Origin: Hamiltosporidium tvaerminnensis | Lineage: Eukaryota > Microsporidia > Dubosqiidae | Length of the DNA: 64,000 nt | Assembly (NCBI GenBank): GCA_022605425.2 | Contig: JAKIMF020000007.1 | Span: forward strand, 372,001 to 436,000 | Direction of reading: 5' to 3' | Shown: in pieces, positions 24,530-36,310 of the stretch | How the letters are laid out: the number at the start of each line of letters is the position of its first letter | Numbering within the stretch: the first letter of the stretch is position 1 | Notes under the pieces: model-generated | Databases searched by the model: none | What the model saw: the letters and a program-made list of their open reading frames with translations, nothing else | Told to the model about the DNA's origin: nothing | Translations under genes and position numbers: made by a program

Positions 24530-25852
24530 CTAAATAATTCTTTCCACCATTTCAACCACTTCTATTTCTTCCTCCAACTCCAACTCTTCATTTGTATTAG
24601 TTGATGGTTCCTTTGCTGTGGTTATACCATCCAAAATAAGGGGTAAAATATTTTTTGTATTTTCCGTTTTAACATCATCTTCCTCGTTGTCTACTTGCTT
24701 TAAAGGGGGTATTGGTTGTTTATGCATCTCAGCTCCTAAAATAACACTTAATGATGCTCTCTCCCAGCTCTCCTCGGCATTTGGTCCAGATTCAAGTCCT
24801 CTTCGTCGATCAAAAGAAATTGTTTCGACTGTCTTCTTGAGTACTATGGATTGTATATATGCCTCTACGTTCATGGGTATTTGCGGTCTCTTAACATACG
24901 TCTTATGGTATTTTGTCACAATACCGTCCCAGGTCATCACATAAGGAATTATCTCTACACTGCATTTATAAATAAGACCTAACTCATTTGCTAATAGGTC
25001 ATACTTCCTAAGCTTCTCTGTTTCAACTATTTGAAGAGAGTCTTGGGATGTGATTCCTACTTCAATGAGGGTTATCCTATTCTGTCTCTTGTCTAAAATA
25101 AATATATCTGGTCTGTTACACCGAATCTTGACATCAGTTTTTATTCTGGTGTCCACTCTTATCTCTGCATATTCTTTATCGAGAATTTCTTGAACTGAGT
25201 GGCTTCTAATTCGTTTAGAAGACTTAAACTTATATTTATTTAGCAAGAGTAAATGTATACATCGTACCACTTCATTGTGTCGTCTAGTATAGTCATGACC
25301 AAGCATTTTTTCACATCTCGTTGCTAAGTGATCAACTGTTTTCCTAGCCTGGTTGCAGTGTTGACACATACCTTCTGCACCCCAGAATACATTTCTATCC
25401 TGGATATAACAGAACACTGCTTCATTGCGTGGTCTTACACTTCCTTTCTTTAACCATCTTGAGGAGTCATTTACACTTACCAGCTCGTTATTTCTAGAAC
25501 TATATAACTTTGAATGTAGTTTTCGGTTTTTGATTTCGTTATATAGGTTAGCATGTTGAGCTTCTTCCAATTTCTTTTTTGTGACTTCCTCTTCAAACCC
25601 GTATTTTATTTTTAAAAAGTTTTTAATTAGTGAAAGGTGGGTTTTATTATTATTCTCAACCTTTAGGATTGCTGCTCTTCTGGTCGATGTATCTTTATGT
25701 TTTTCCAGACAATCCAAGAGTTGCAAAAGCATATGTTCGCTTTTGAACTCGACACTATGTAAACCTCTTCCAAGTTCTCTACGTGGAAGGTATAGGCGTT
25801 CTTTGCATCCTGGGCGTAGATGTATTTTGTTCTTTACTAACACTGCACGCAC
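24530..25852 (-). pseudogene. Copy C: RT thumb, CCHC finger, RLE nuclease and acidic tail
   Basis: The second open part of the copy C protein, 440 codons long. It opens in the RT thumb region (AVLVKNKIHLRPGCKERLYL), passes a coiled segment rich in Lys and Glu, and reaches CYIQDRNVFWGAEG. Next is a C-x2-C-x8-H-x4-C finger (CQHC...H...C) followed by RRHNEVV, both hallmarks of RLE elements. The nuclease core is RCNRPDIFIL, then LIEVGIT, then EKLRKYDLLAN, with all expected acidic and basic residues present. A tail of about 110 residues ends in an acidic stretch (ELELEEEIEVVEMVE). It is separated from the upstream RT half by a frameshift, so it is not an independent gene. Confidence 0.85.
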
Positions 25853-26018
25853 CGCATCATCTAACTTAGAGAAGTCAGCCGGTTCTAGTCGGAGTACACC
25901 TATATGATAGTTTAGTAAAGAAATTGCATGTTGATTAATGGCTTGAAATAAATTTCTTGCATTTAATCTCGTGCGACAAAGTCTTTCTACTCGTGCTATA
26001 AGTTTAGTCTGTACTTTC

Positions 26019-28277
26019 TCAAAACGACTTACTTGTTTGAATTCCTCTGCTATCTTCTATAATTCCAAGGTATTTATAAACACATATTTCTTCAAGAAGA
26101 GTAGCAGTATCTTCACAACATGGATCATTAGTGGCTGACTTCTCTTTGTTAATTTCCAATCCTATATTATTCATAAACTTTTTAACCTCCTCCGTCATTT
26201 CTTCCAATGTTTGCCCATCTTCGGCAAGGAGCTTAAGATCATCAATAATCAAGAGATGATTGGTCGCGTGGGATTCTGCATCTGTCTTTATTGTCACTTT
26301 TGTGTATTTCTCATTAAGCTTTCGGCTCAATGAATCCATACACAACACAAACAATAATGGTGACAAACTATCTCCTTGCAGAATACCTCTATCAATCTTC
26401 TTGCTCATGATTTTTTCAGGCCCTATTGATATATCAATTTTCCATTTTGATATAATTACTTTAATAAATTTCAGGATCTAATCCGGTAAATTAAGGTTTT
26501 AAATACATTGAGTCAAATAGGCATGATCTATTGAATCATAAGCTTTTTTGACATCAATCCATGTTGCCTTAAGATGGTTTCCGTACTCCTTATTAATGGC
26601 AACATTCAATAGAGCCTGTTCTTTCGCTCCTTGCACTCCTCTAACCGCTCCCAACTGATTATCTGAAAGTAATCCTCGTCTTTCCACCTCAACCTGAACC
26701 ACTTTAGTAACACATTTTGTAGTCAGTTTATACAGGTTTGACATACAGGTTATTAGCCTGTAATCAGAGCCAGTCTTTGGTGTACCTTTAGGTATCAGAT
26801 AAGTAAGTCCACAATAATACCAATCGGCTTGAGGCGTTCCTTCTAAACACATAACTTTCACAATATCGTAAAGATATTTATGAAGGCTCGTAAGTTTCTT
26901 GATGTAGAAGTTATAAATACCATCAATTCGAGCGGCTTTCCAGTTAGGCAGCCAATTGATAATATCTATAAACTCTTCAAGTGAAGGAAACGTGGTCTGT
27001 TGCGTATCTGACACGAAAGGTATCAAATACTCATAATATGTAACTACTTTATCATTTTTGTTCCACATTGTAGACCAAAATTCTGAAATTTCGTCACTAT
27101 AAACCACATGCTCGGATTCAACGCGCTCAGATAGCCCTCTGTAGAATCGACCTCGGAATAACTCAAACATACGATTCTCTTTTCGGAATTTCCTCCTACT
27201 TTCATACATCGTAATTTTTTTCTCGTACACATTCAAAGCCTCATTCTTCTTAACCAAAGCCTCAGAGAGATCATTTATTTTGCTTAAGTCTAGATTAAAC
27301 TCTCGCATAATTTTTCTGAGACTTTTCGTTTCCGAGGTAGAGAGCTTTTCCATTTTACGAACCTTCTCGAGGAGATCTTTGGAAAGTACTAGCTTAGAAA
27401 TTTTACTTTCTATGTTTTCCTTCCAAGCGGATCTAGGCTTCTCCTTACGCGTTTCCTCGTCATAGCATACCTGAGCCGCCTGGATGATTCGAGCTGCATC
27501 ACTAACATTCTTAGGCACATGAAATTCAGCATATTCACCTGTGATCCGATTTATGAGTTCCAAAACTTTACTATCAACCAATTCACTTGGAAGTTTTCTA
27601 GTTCGGACCACTACATCTCCGATTTCCTTCTCCGAGAGTTCCTTGATTTTACACAAGAACTTTTCTCTCGGGTTCATATAGAGCGTAGTGTCAGTTAAGG
27701 AACATGGCTCGGCGAGACAAGTGGCGATTCTACGTCGCTCTCCATTCTCTTCTTGCCTTATTTCCCTTTCTGCCTCATTATGTGTTAATTTTTTTAACAC
27801 ATCGATATCAACAGTTCGACCAAATTTCCCATTATAGTACCTAAGAATTGCAGACCAGCCATTTCTAGGCATTCTCTCAAACCTTTTTTGCACTGCTGAA
27901 ATAGCAGATCTAGGCCATTCCTGCTCTACGGCTGTGACAGAGTCAAGTATTGAATGCAATACCATCAGTCGGTTTCCTTCTGGAATGGCAGGTGCATTGA
28001 GGTTTTCCATTGTGTTGGCTGGTCCACACGCAGAAGAATCGGGACAGGAAGAAGGGGGTGCGGAATCGAGCAGGCTGACTGGAGTAACATATAACGTAGT
28101 GCTCGATGGGGAGTTCGTATTATTATGGATGATCGGTTGTGGTGGAAGTGTCTCGGATATAATCACTACATCTCTATCACACGTTTTTGTATCTTTTAAA
28201 CTAATTTCCGAGTTGTTTACAGCCTTTATTTCTTCATTTTTTATATTTTCGCTGTCAACTTTTTTTCTTCTACCCAT
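26019..28277 (-). pseudogene. Copy C: N-terminal region and reverse transcriptase, two stops
   Basis: One reading frame from the ATG at 28277, about 750 codons with two internal stops. Order: basic start (MGRRKK), Ser/Pro/Thr-rich linker, a segment with RNGWSAILRYYNGKFG, a charged coiled region, then RT. The RT motifs seen are NWKAARIDGIYN, DYRLITCMSNLYKLTTK, motif A WIDVKKAYDSIDH (about 26530-26570), motif B RGILQGDSLSPLL (about 26360-26400), motif C IIDDLKLLAED (about 26200-26245) and the YKYLG motif. The catalytic Asp pair is intact. The stops fall between motifs A and B, where copies D and E read Glu and Trp. Reading starts in the element itself, so expression would need a promoter in flanking DNA. 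Confidence 0.88.
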
Positions 28278-28278
28278 T

Positions 28279-28292
28279 AACACGATACTTAT
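28279..28292. repeat. Target-site duplication of copy C, right
   Basis: AACACGATACTTAT, identical to 24476-24489. It abuts the element's first base, one nucleotide before the start codon. Confidence 0.9.
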
Positions 28293-29250
28293 ATTATATT
28301 ATTTTATTATAGTATAAATAAAATTTTGTGTTCTTGTATAAATTCTTAAATATATGAAATCCTTTACTTTTAAGTTGAAATTTGGTTGAAATACCTAAAT
28401 TTACAAGTTTTAATGTGCGATAAAGATTATAATAGATATTTTTTAATGTAATACAATATGAAGTAAGTTTATAATGAAAATATCTTTAAAAATAATTTTC
28501 TGTGCCATGAATTTTTCGTTATTTAAAATAATATAATGTTGCAGTTTATCAAAAGTATTAGTAATTTAAAATTCTTTAAAATCGTAATTGCTGCACAAAC
28601 AAAATTATTCTTAACAGATATTGAAAGTATAGAAGATAGGTTTTAATTAGAACAAATTATATGTTTTGCAGTTTAAAACTTTAAAAATTGAATTTAATAT
28701 TTCAATTTATATTATTTATAAGTGGTCATTTTTTTTATTGTAAGCTAAAGAAGCACGGTGAAAATATATCTTATTTCGTTCTTACAATGCAATTCTATAT
28801 TTAGAATATATTAATATATCGGACTATAATTATGGGAATTTTTGCCTGGAAATAGTATCTATGGGAGTTATTCAAGAATTCGGAATGTAATAAAAATCAA
28901 TCCTCACACTTTGAGAACTGCTATGCTGAAGGAACAGGTGTTAAAAATCTAAAATAAGAAATACCACACTTCATATTTTAGATGAGAGAACCGAGAATAC
29001 ATATAAATATAGAATCGGATTTTAAAATGAATGATTAGGTCAAAGGGGTAGACGAAATATATTAAAGAGGCGAGAAGTTTTATGATAGAATTTTATTAAA
29101 TAAAAAAGAATTAGAAATTTTAAATTAAAAAATAGACCACTATGTAAGATTTTCGTTCTATTCCCTATAAATTGTTTAATAAATTAAATTAATTTCAATG
29201 ATAAAATTGTATTTGAAAATATTTGTAAAACTAACGAAATAAGGCTTGTA
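28293..29250. other. AT-rich spacer
   Basis: No gene, repeat or RNA recognised between retroelement copy C and the orphan gene that starts at 29251. The stretch presumably includes that gene's promoter, but no specific element is identifiable. Confidence 0.5.
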
Positions 29251-30534
29251 ATGAACTTATGTTTTCTTTTATACGTTAGCGAGACAATAAATTCGGCTCT
29301 TAGACCTATTCAAAAGAAAGAGTTGAAAATAGATTTTGTATATGAAATTCTTTGTAAAGAGGCGTATCGGCAATATAAAGAAAAGGTTTTAGGAATGCAT
29401 ATCGTTTTCGAATACAATTTTTTGATTCTTGAAGTGATACCAAATTTTGTTAATGAATGTGATTTAGAAGTTTTCAATTATTTGTATCGAGAAAAACTCG
29501 AAAATACATTTTTATATCTAACAACTTTGATCAAAGAAAAGGTAACAGCCTTTAAAATCATAATTGAGCTAATTTTTGAAATAAGAGACTTCGAAATTGT
29601 TATATTTAATACAAGAAAAAATTGTAAAATTCATATAGATTCGATATTATATTTCTTTAGAAAACGCAGTAACTTTGGAATCTTAGGTAGATTCAAGCGG
29701 CAAAAATATGTTTCCGAACTCATTAGTAGACTTTTAAACCATTTAAGGTGCACTTTAAACCTGATATCTAGATCCCCTGATATTATTATAGTTAAAATGA
29801 TATCCGAAAGCCAGTATTGTACTAACCCTACTCTACAGAACTTTTTGTTAAGTCTGATAGTCCATTTTAATCTACAAATTTCATGCTATCATAGCATTTT
29901 GATTACAAAAAAAGGTAAGAAGGAAATATCGTGTAAGAAAAATTTGGCAAATGTATTAAAAAATGCTTTCACATCTTTGTTTTATGTAAAATACTCGTAT
30001 TACAAGTTAGAAAAGGAAGAATATGGCTCAATTCTCGAGAGATTTGAATCTATTTCTAATCACTCACTAAGGATCGGAGCTCTAAATATTACATCGGTTG
30101 GTACAAATATAAGTTCGAATAAATATGATATAAATGTTTCAGCTTTACGAAGTTGGATTGATAAGGAACCTCGGAACAATATAATCAGACATTCATGTAT
30201 TTTTAGATCCCTGGATTTGAACATTTCTATCGTTTTAATAAAACCTGAGAAAATAAAAAAATGCAAGAAAGGACCAGAATTTAATGATTTTCAACTTAAA
30301 CTCGTGATAAAATCATCCTCGAATCAAAATGTTACATTTGACATCGATTATAACAGAAAAAACAATTCGGTCTCTGGAATAGCCTGTATTGAGGATTGTG
30401 AGAACTTTTTAATTGATGCTCCCGTTGGAGAAAAGTTGAATTTTATTATTAGATATCTCAATTCAAAGCTAGACGCTCATTTCCAAACAAATAATTATCG
30501 ATTATTTCAAACAGAAATATTATTTCAAAATTAA
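29251..30534 (+). CDS. Orphan protein, 427 aa, intact
   Basis: An uninterrupted 427-codon frame with an ATG at 29251, far longer than expected by chance at this composition, so very probably a real gene. The first 16 residues (MNLCFLLYVSETINSA) are mildly hydrophobic and could be a weak signal peptide. The rest is Ile-, Lys- and Asn-rich and looks globular, with alpha-helical patterning in the first half (FEYNFLILEVIPNFVN, FKIIIELIFEIRDFEIVIF) and a mixed C-terminal half (SLRIGALNITSVGTNISS, IEDCENFLIDAPVGEKLNF). No leucine-rich repeat, transmembrane helix or catalytic motif was recognised. The neighbours are retroelements, so the context gives no functional clue. A lineage-specific microsporidian gene is the simplest reading. 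Confidence 0.8.
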   Translation: MNLCFLLYVSETINSALRPIQKKELKIDFVYEILCKEAYRQYKEKVLGMHIVFEYNFLILEVIPNFVNECDLEVFNYLYREKLENTFLYLTTLIKEKVTAFKIIIELIFEIRDFEIVIFNTRKNCKIHIDSILYFFRKRSNFGILGRFKRQKYVSELISRLLNHLRCTLNLISRSPDIIIVKMISESQYCTNPTLQNFLLSLIVHFNLQISCYHSILITKKGKKEISCKKNLANVLKNAFTSLFYVKYSYYKLEKEEYGSILERFESISNHSLRIGALNITSVGTNISSNKYDINVSALRSWIDKEPRNNIIRHSCIFRSLDLNISIVLIKPEKIKKCKKGPEFNDFQLKLVIKSSSNQNVTFDIDYNRKNNSVSGIACIEDCENFLIDAPVGEKLNFIIRYLNSKLDAHFQTNNYRLFQTEILFQN

Positions 30535-31600
30535 TATAAATTTGGCAAGTTTTTTATTATAGATATAAATTAAATAAAAAAACCTAAATGCTAATAATAT
30601 AAATTATAAAGCCGTCTTTACCTTTATAAATTAACATAATCATTATTAATTTCTTATCCAATGGCCTAAAAGTGCAGAGACTTTGCCTTGGATCATTCAA
30701 GGTAATTGTTGTTAGTCGCTTTATTATCGCTTTGATTGAGTTCTTGCATCAAGTGAAAGAAACTACAATGCGATAATAGCCATGAAAATCTTAAGATAAA
30801 CTTCATAGCCCAAACCAAGGGGCTTTGGTTGATCCATTTTAATCTCGTAAAATATCAGATAGAAAGTAAAAAATAAAAAATACACATTCAATTTGTTTTT
30901 ATTACATCGAATAGGTGCTAGAACACGAGAAAAATTTAGTTTAGGTACAGGAATTAAGGCGTATTTTTGATTTAATAGTATTATAAACCTATATTTCTAT
31001 TAAATATATTTTTTTTTGCACAATTTCCGAATAATTTTTAGAGAAAAAACCTTGCTAATAATATTTAATTTTAAATGATAATCTTATAAGACTATGGTGT
31101 TATCTTAAACATATTTCCAATGTGGTAAATTAGAATTAGGTGGAAATAGAAAACTAAAAAGCAATAAAAGTCATAAGCAATATAGTCTTTTTTGAGTGTT
31201 GGGGAATTTTGTTATGTATATTTCTATTATAAAATACCATTGACTTTAATAGTAATTTGTATATTATGTCGTGCATCGCACTTTGATTCTTATATACCCG
31301 TTTTGTTTTTTAAAAATCACTAATATAATATAAATTAATTTATAATTCAAAGCAAGTCGGATTCCGGTCTTGTTACTACATCCTTATCGCCAGAAAATCA
31401 ATGATCTATTATGAATAATTTAAAATTCTTTACTTCATTTTCGATCTATCATGTAGTAATGTTTGTTGAATTATATAACTTAAATTTGTCATTTTTCATA
31501 AATTAACGATTTATTTCGACTTGTTTATGCGATTGAGTCTAATTTTTCTAATTATGTGCGAATTAACCTTTAAATCCAAGTCTTTCAATATCCTTTTTAG
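30535..31600. other. AT-rich spacer
   Basis: No gene or repeat recognised. A slightly GC-richer patch at about 30660-30840 carries short inverted similarity (TATTATCGC / GCGATAATA) but no recognisable RNA. Confidence 0.5.
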
Positions 31601-34600
31601 TCAATAAAATCCTAGATCAAGAAACTTTTCACTTTTTTTATAGATTTTCCGGTGCTCCTTAGACAACAAGAATTTTCTCTCTAAAAACCTCAACATTCGT
31701 TTATATTTATTGTCAGTCTCTCTGTCGAGGTTTCACCAACCTATTCAAAGAGTGTGCTATTTGTTTTTCGGTTCTTTTAACTATTTTCATCTGCCGGTTT
31801 GCGATAAAACAAATACTAATTCAATCGTGCCTTTAAGCTCTTTTAATAAATTTTATTTGCGGTATGCCTGCTCTTAATGGCATATGGTTCTGATTTAGAC
31901 GTATCATTCGAAAATGAGAAAATATTAGACCGATTTTGTAGTATACCCGGTTGAATCAATGCTCTGTTTTATCTGTATTTGTTTTCAAGGAGATTGTTCT
32001 ATAATATTTTGTCACAACCCTTCCAGGCATTCCTAGAAATATTTCTACAACCCAACACTTATACATAATATAAAATATTTAGAAAACAGATAATTTTTTT
32101 TTGTTTATCTATTTCATATAAATAAAGCATATTCGAGTAGGAAATATTCAAACAAATGTGTTGCAAATTTTTTTAGATCGTTCATTTCTTAGCATACAGC
32201 GACATAATTCACAAATAAATCAATGCTGCGCCAGGTTTTAGGCGTTCCTTTGGCATTTTTCTTTTGACGAATTAGGTTGCCAGTACAACGCAAACTTTTC
32301 CTGTACGAAAGTAACAGATGCCCCAACCGGGGATCTAACTGTTTTTATGTTTTTACTATTATTTAAAATAAATATATCAAGTTTATTATTTTGAATATTG
32401 GCATGAAAAAGTTCTAATGTTGAATAATGTTTCGCATACTGGCTTTCAAGATTTTTTGGAATGAGAAGCACTCAATTCCTTTAGAGACCTAGAATCATAG
32501 ACATTTGAAGTAAGGAATGTATATATTTTAGCACTTCATTGTATCTAGTAGAGTTGTGTCGATTTTTTTTAAAATTTGTCGACTAAAACAGTAAGTTTTG
32601 CTTTGTACTGATTACACTATAGGTACTTTTCTTCTGCTCTTCAAAATATTTCTAACTTAGATATAGAAAAACTTGCCTTATTACGTGAAGTAATACAGAT
32701 TTATACTGACCCCTTTAAAGTGTAAAGTACTATCATAAGTCTATTTATCTTGCCCTATATAAATTTAAACGAAGTTCTTGCCTTTATACTCTGTTTTATG
32801 ATTTTTCGAATTGAGCCACTCCTAACTTGTTTTTGTAGACTTTTTATTCCAAATTTATGTCGTACGTTCAAGAAGCTTTTGACATTCCAGTAAAGGCATA
32901 AATTTATTCTCTGTCTTTAAGAGCTCTTCTTCAGGTTGGCATTTCTTCATAATTTTCTGCATGTCAAGTGCTTCATACGCATACTTTCAGCTCGCAACCT
33001 ACTCTTTTAGGTTCCATTTCGTGCATTGTTCTATCCCATTGCCATAATTTATATCCCAGGTGCTAGGTTAAGTGATTTTTAGCAATCTCGCCAACGACCA
33101 GCATCTTACCCGGAGACTCTGCTGGTTCAAGTCGAGGTACTCTTATGTAATGATAAAAAAAATAATCGCAAAAATATTTTATTTTTGAATTTTATGCGAA
33201 AAGTCTTTAAATTTCGCTCTGAGTTTTCTTTGTACGCTTTAGTATGAACTACGTATCGGTTTGGATTGTATATATTCTATTATTTTTATATAAATATAAA
33301 CACAAAAGATTTTGATAAAATCATTAGATCTGCAATACGTATCATTGGTGACGGTCTTCTCTTAGTTCATCTCTAATTTGTAACTTTTCGGAATTATTCG
33401 GCACCTTCAGATACAGAGTCTTGACTTTAACTGCTAAAGCAGAAAGCTTAAAATCTTAATTAATAAGCAGTGATTCAAACGTGCAAATTCTTCTATATTA
33501 TTAAAATTTTGTGTTTGTTCATTTGGCTTTAAGGATCACGGAATCTATAACACAAAAAAATAAAAAATGAAAATGTACTCTTTCATTAAAGTTCTTTCTA
33601 ATTTTCTTTTGTGTCTTTTTTTGCTCTCTATTGATGCATCAAGTTGTCTTGTTTATGTTTTAAATGCGCAAATCTTAATATCAAACCAGGCAAATTGTGA
33701 TATTTCATATATTGTAAAGACTACGCATGATCGAAAACCACAGATATACCTCTGATGTAGTATAAACGCTTTGTTGATGTTTCCATAACCTGTTTTAAAC
33801 TCAAAATAAAATGAAGTTTGCTATTTCGCTGACTGCTCGAAGATATTACCGACGAATTTTTTTTTACTTTTAACCTGAATGCACGGGCTAATGTATTTAT
33901 TCGTAAGATTTCAAAATGCAAATATCAGATAATTAATGCTTTTTAGAATTATTTCCGTATTTAACTCTATGCACAGATATAAAAGCCTTCGATTAAATAA
34001 ATCGACTAGGGGGTCAATTCTAAACATCTTATCTCCATATAATACCAAAATTGGTAAAATATAAGTTTTTTGCATAAAAGAATTGAACTCTATCAATGCA
34101 GTAGTTTTTCTGAATAAAGCCAATTAAAAAAACCCATCAATTTATGGAGCAAATGACAACGTGTTGTATAGTATCTGGCCTGGATTCATAAAAAAAATCA
34201 TTGTACATGTCTATCATCAGATTTGTTTCGAAAACCATACCAAAAGCTCGGGATAATATCAGGACTATCGATATGCGCTCAAATCAAAAACTCTCGGATC
34301 TATAAAGCTAATATCTAACTTAAAGGACAAAAATACGATTTTTTTTCAAATTCCTTCTTATATTAACATCTTAAGTTTTTTTCATTAAATTTTCCATGAA
34401 TCATTATTTTAAATGTTTGCATAAGAAATATTATATTCAATACGAGGGGAACTTAAACCCTCGCATGAGAGTCTTGAGGTTTTTATTTTTTTCTGTTCTG
34501 TGTTTTCTACGTCTAGTTTTTCTTGTGAATATATTTAAAAACTCCGAAACTCGACATTTTACTTTCGAGATCTTTCTTACAAGCCGTGAGTTGTTTTCGC

Positions 34601-35376
34601 GTGTAAGTCGCCATAAAATGGAACATGGAGAATAGGCATGTGGTTTTTTTACATATCGTCAGAAGTTTACTATCAACCAATTTAAATCGTGCTTACAGAA
34701 TTGAACATTTCTTTCCTGATCTCTATAAGTAAGTTTTTCGTTTTGCAGAAATAATTTTCGCCTCAATTAAAATGTGATAAAGTTTAGTTAAGGGGACTGG
34801 GGTTTTGTGAAAATTGCGAGGCTTATTTTATCTTTTTTGAGCTGTTGGTTTCGCGTTTTCTTCTTTATTTTTTGAAATTTTTAAGAACACTACTTTATCA
34901 GGAGTGCAAAAAAATCTTTGTAATAGTACATAACCGAGGCAAAAGGTTACTTCTGACTTTTTGATTGTCCATATTATATGTTTATTTTTGAATAACAAGA
35001 ACACACTATGCTCCTTGACGGTGTAAAATCTAGCATCCAATATAATGCTAATACTAAATTTTCTTCTAAGAAGTAGGAATATAAAGTTTTTCATGCTATA
35101 AAGCAATATAAACACAGATATATTTGGCACGGGAAAAAAACTTTTCATTGAAGCAAGCAGTACATGAAATTTAGCAATTATCACCAGGTTCAAAAACAGT
35201 AAGGTTTAAAAATTCTCCCTGGCATAAGATCTCTTTGATATTATTGCAACAATCAAACCGCAAATTTTCATATCTTTTAGATCAATTTTCACGTTTTTTG
35301 CGTTCTTCACTTGTCTTCATGTAAATTTTAGCTATCATCTTTTTTTGTTAATACTTCTTTTTCTTCTGAATAGATT
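31601..35376 (-). mobile_element. Ancient full-length relic of the RLE retrotransposon (copy F)
   Basis: Matches copy C at a near-constant offset of about 7,100 bp. The 3' terminus CAATAAAATCCTAGATCAA at 31602 corresponds to TAATAAAATTCTGGGTTAA. The segment at 32009-32070 matches the TTTTGTCACAATACC region. A nuclease remnant at 32350-32400 still reads QNNKLDIFILNN (elsewhere RNNRPDIFILDK). The RT thumb segment lies near 33110-33160 (CTGGTTCAAGTCGAGGTAC). A segment near 34667 reads TTTACTATCAACCAAT. The 5' end falls near 35370. The protein is destroyed throughout and no target duplication is visible. Small open frames in this interval (32238-32471, 33567-33755, 33721-33921, 33911-34123, 34396-34635, 34828-35193) are by-products. 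Confidence 0.7.
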
Positions 35377-36310
35377 AATATTTATCTAAAAATGGGAATT
35401 ATATTACGAAGATTCATTCACTTTTCGTGCTGGTTTCTAAAAGCAATCTACTGCAAAAAACGAACGATTATAATACGCCGTTACTTTGATTGTCTAAACT
35501 TATAACAAAAATAGAACAATCTAAAAACTGTGAATATATCAAGAAATTGAGATTTATGTATGCTTTTTTTAGTTAATTTCTTTTCATTTTTTTAACCTTT
35601 TCTCAGAGACATGATTGCGTGATCTTTCTCAGAAAATATTTACAAATTTAGAAGAAAAAAAGATCTCTTCACATAAAGATGTTAGAATTATTTATAGAAC
35701 CGCATCTGCTGATAAAAGTAGACAATATATGTCTCCAAAAAGAAGATTTGATGACGTAAGAATATCTATACGAGGGCTATTGTACTCCATGGGTAATTTT
35801 AGAGCACAGCAAGAATACTAAAGATATGTTGTTAAAGAAGTGTGAGCTCTTTGAGAGTGCAGAGTTGAAAGGTTTTTCTTTTGAAATATATATACGGAAC
35901 AGGATGCTTGCAGATTTCTTGATGGAACTATTTGTGTTCTTACTTTTGCCTTTAATATCAAAAATGAATCATAGGAACCAAAAACAAACAATGTGTTTTA
36001 AATACGGAAATAATTGTCAAGTTTTATTTTTTTTAAATCTAAGTGCACTACATGTTTTCAGAAAGATTATTAAAGTTCTATATAATGAATATATTTGAAT
36101 AAAAAATATTCTATTGTAGTCTATACTTAAGCTGATAATTGATTTTTCAAAGGGTTTTAAGCTTTGGCTTTAGTTCATAAAAAAATTCAATTTGCATGAG
36201 CAATCTCTGAAGATATAAATTTGGTAAATTTTCATAAGTCATCGTAGAATATTATAAATTTCTTGCGTCTCATAGCTAAAGAAATTTGAATAATCATTTT
36301 AGTATTATAA
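35377..36310. other. Spacer with two small coding-like frames
   Basis: On the plus strand, an open run at 35615-35821 without an ATG (includes KISSHKDVRIIYRTASADKS) and an ATG-started 90-codon frame at 35826-36098 are adjacent. The first looks protein-like. Neither has a recognised domain. They could be pieces of one decayed gene or chance. Confidence 0.3.

Larger units (their letters stand above)
24490..28278 (-). mobile_element. Nearly complete RLE non-LTR retrotransposon (copy C)
   Basis: A 3,789-bp element bounded by a 14-bp target duplication. On the minus strand it starts one base before ATGGGTAGAAG and ends with AACCCAGAATTTTATTAAATAA. It encodes one long protein with three lesions: two in-frame stops (near 26499 and 26473) and one frameshift between about 26019 and 25980. 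No 5' UTR, no poly(A) tail and no second ORF are seen. The architecture (RT followed by CCHC and RLE, no apurinic endonuclease) places it with R2/R4/Dong/NeSL-type elements. The RT motif C form IDDLKL is closer to the R4/Dong/NeSL type than to R2; that placement is from memory of the families. Confidence 0.92.

Noticed and set aside
27934-28317. 127-codon plus-strand frame opposite the start of copy C
   Set aside because: Antisense shadow of the retroelement N-terminal coding region. The same kind of shadow appears at 44520-44909, 46924-47253, 49292-49555 and 51654-51983.
33567-33755. ATG-started frame with a signal-peptide-like start (MKMYSFIKVLSNFLLCLFLL)
   Set aside because: Lies inside the ancient retroelement relic, antisense to its coding strand, and has no further support.
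34828-35193. 121-codon minus-strand frame
   Set aside because: Falls within the relic of copy F near its 5' end. Hydrophobic AT-rich composition, no match to the element protein and no domain.
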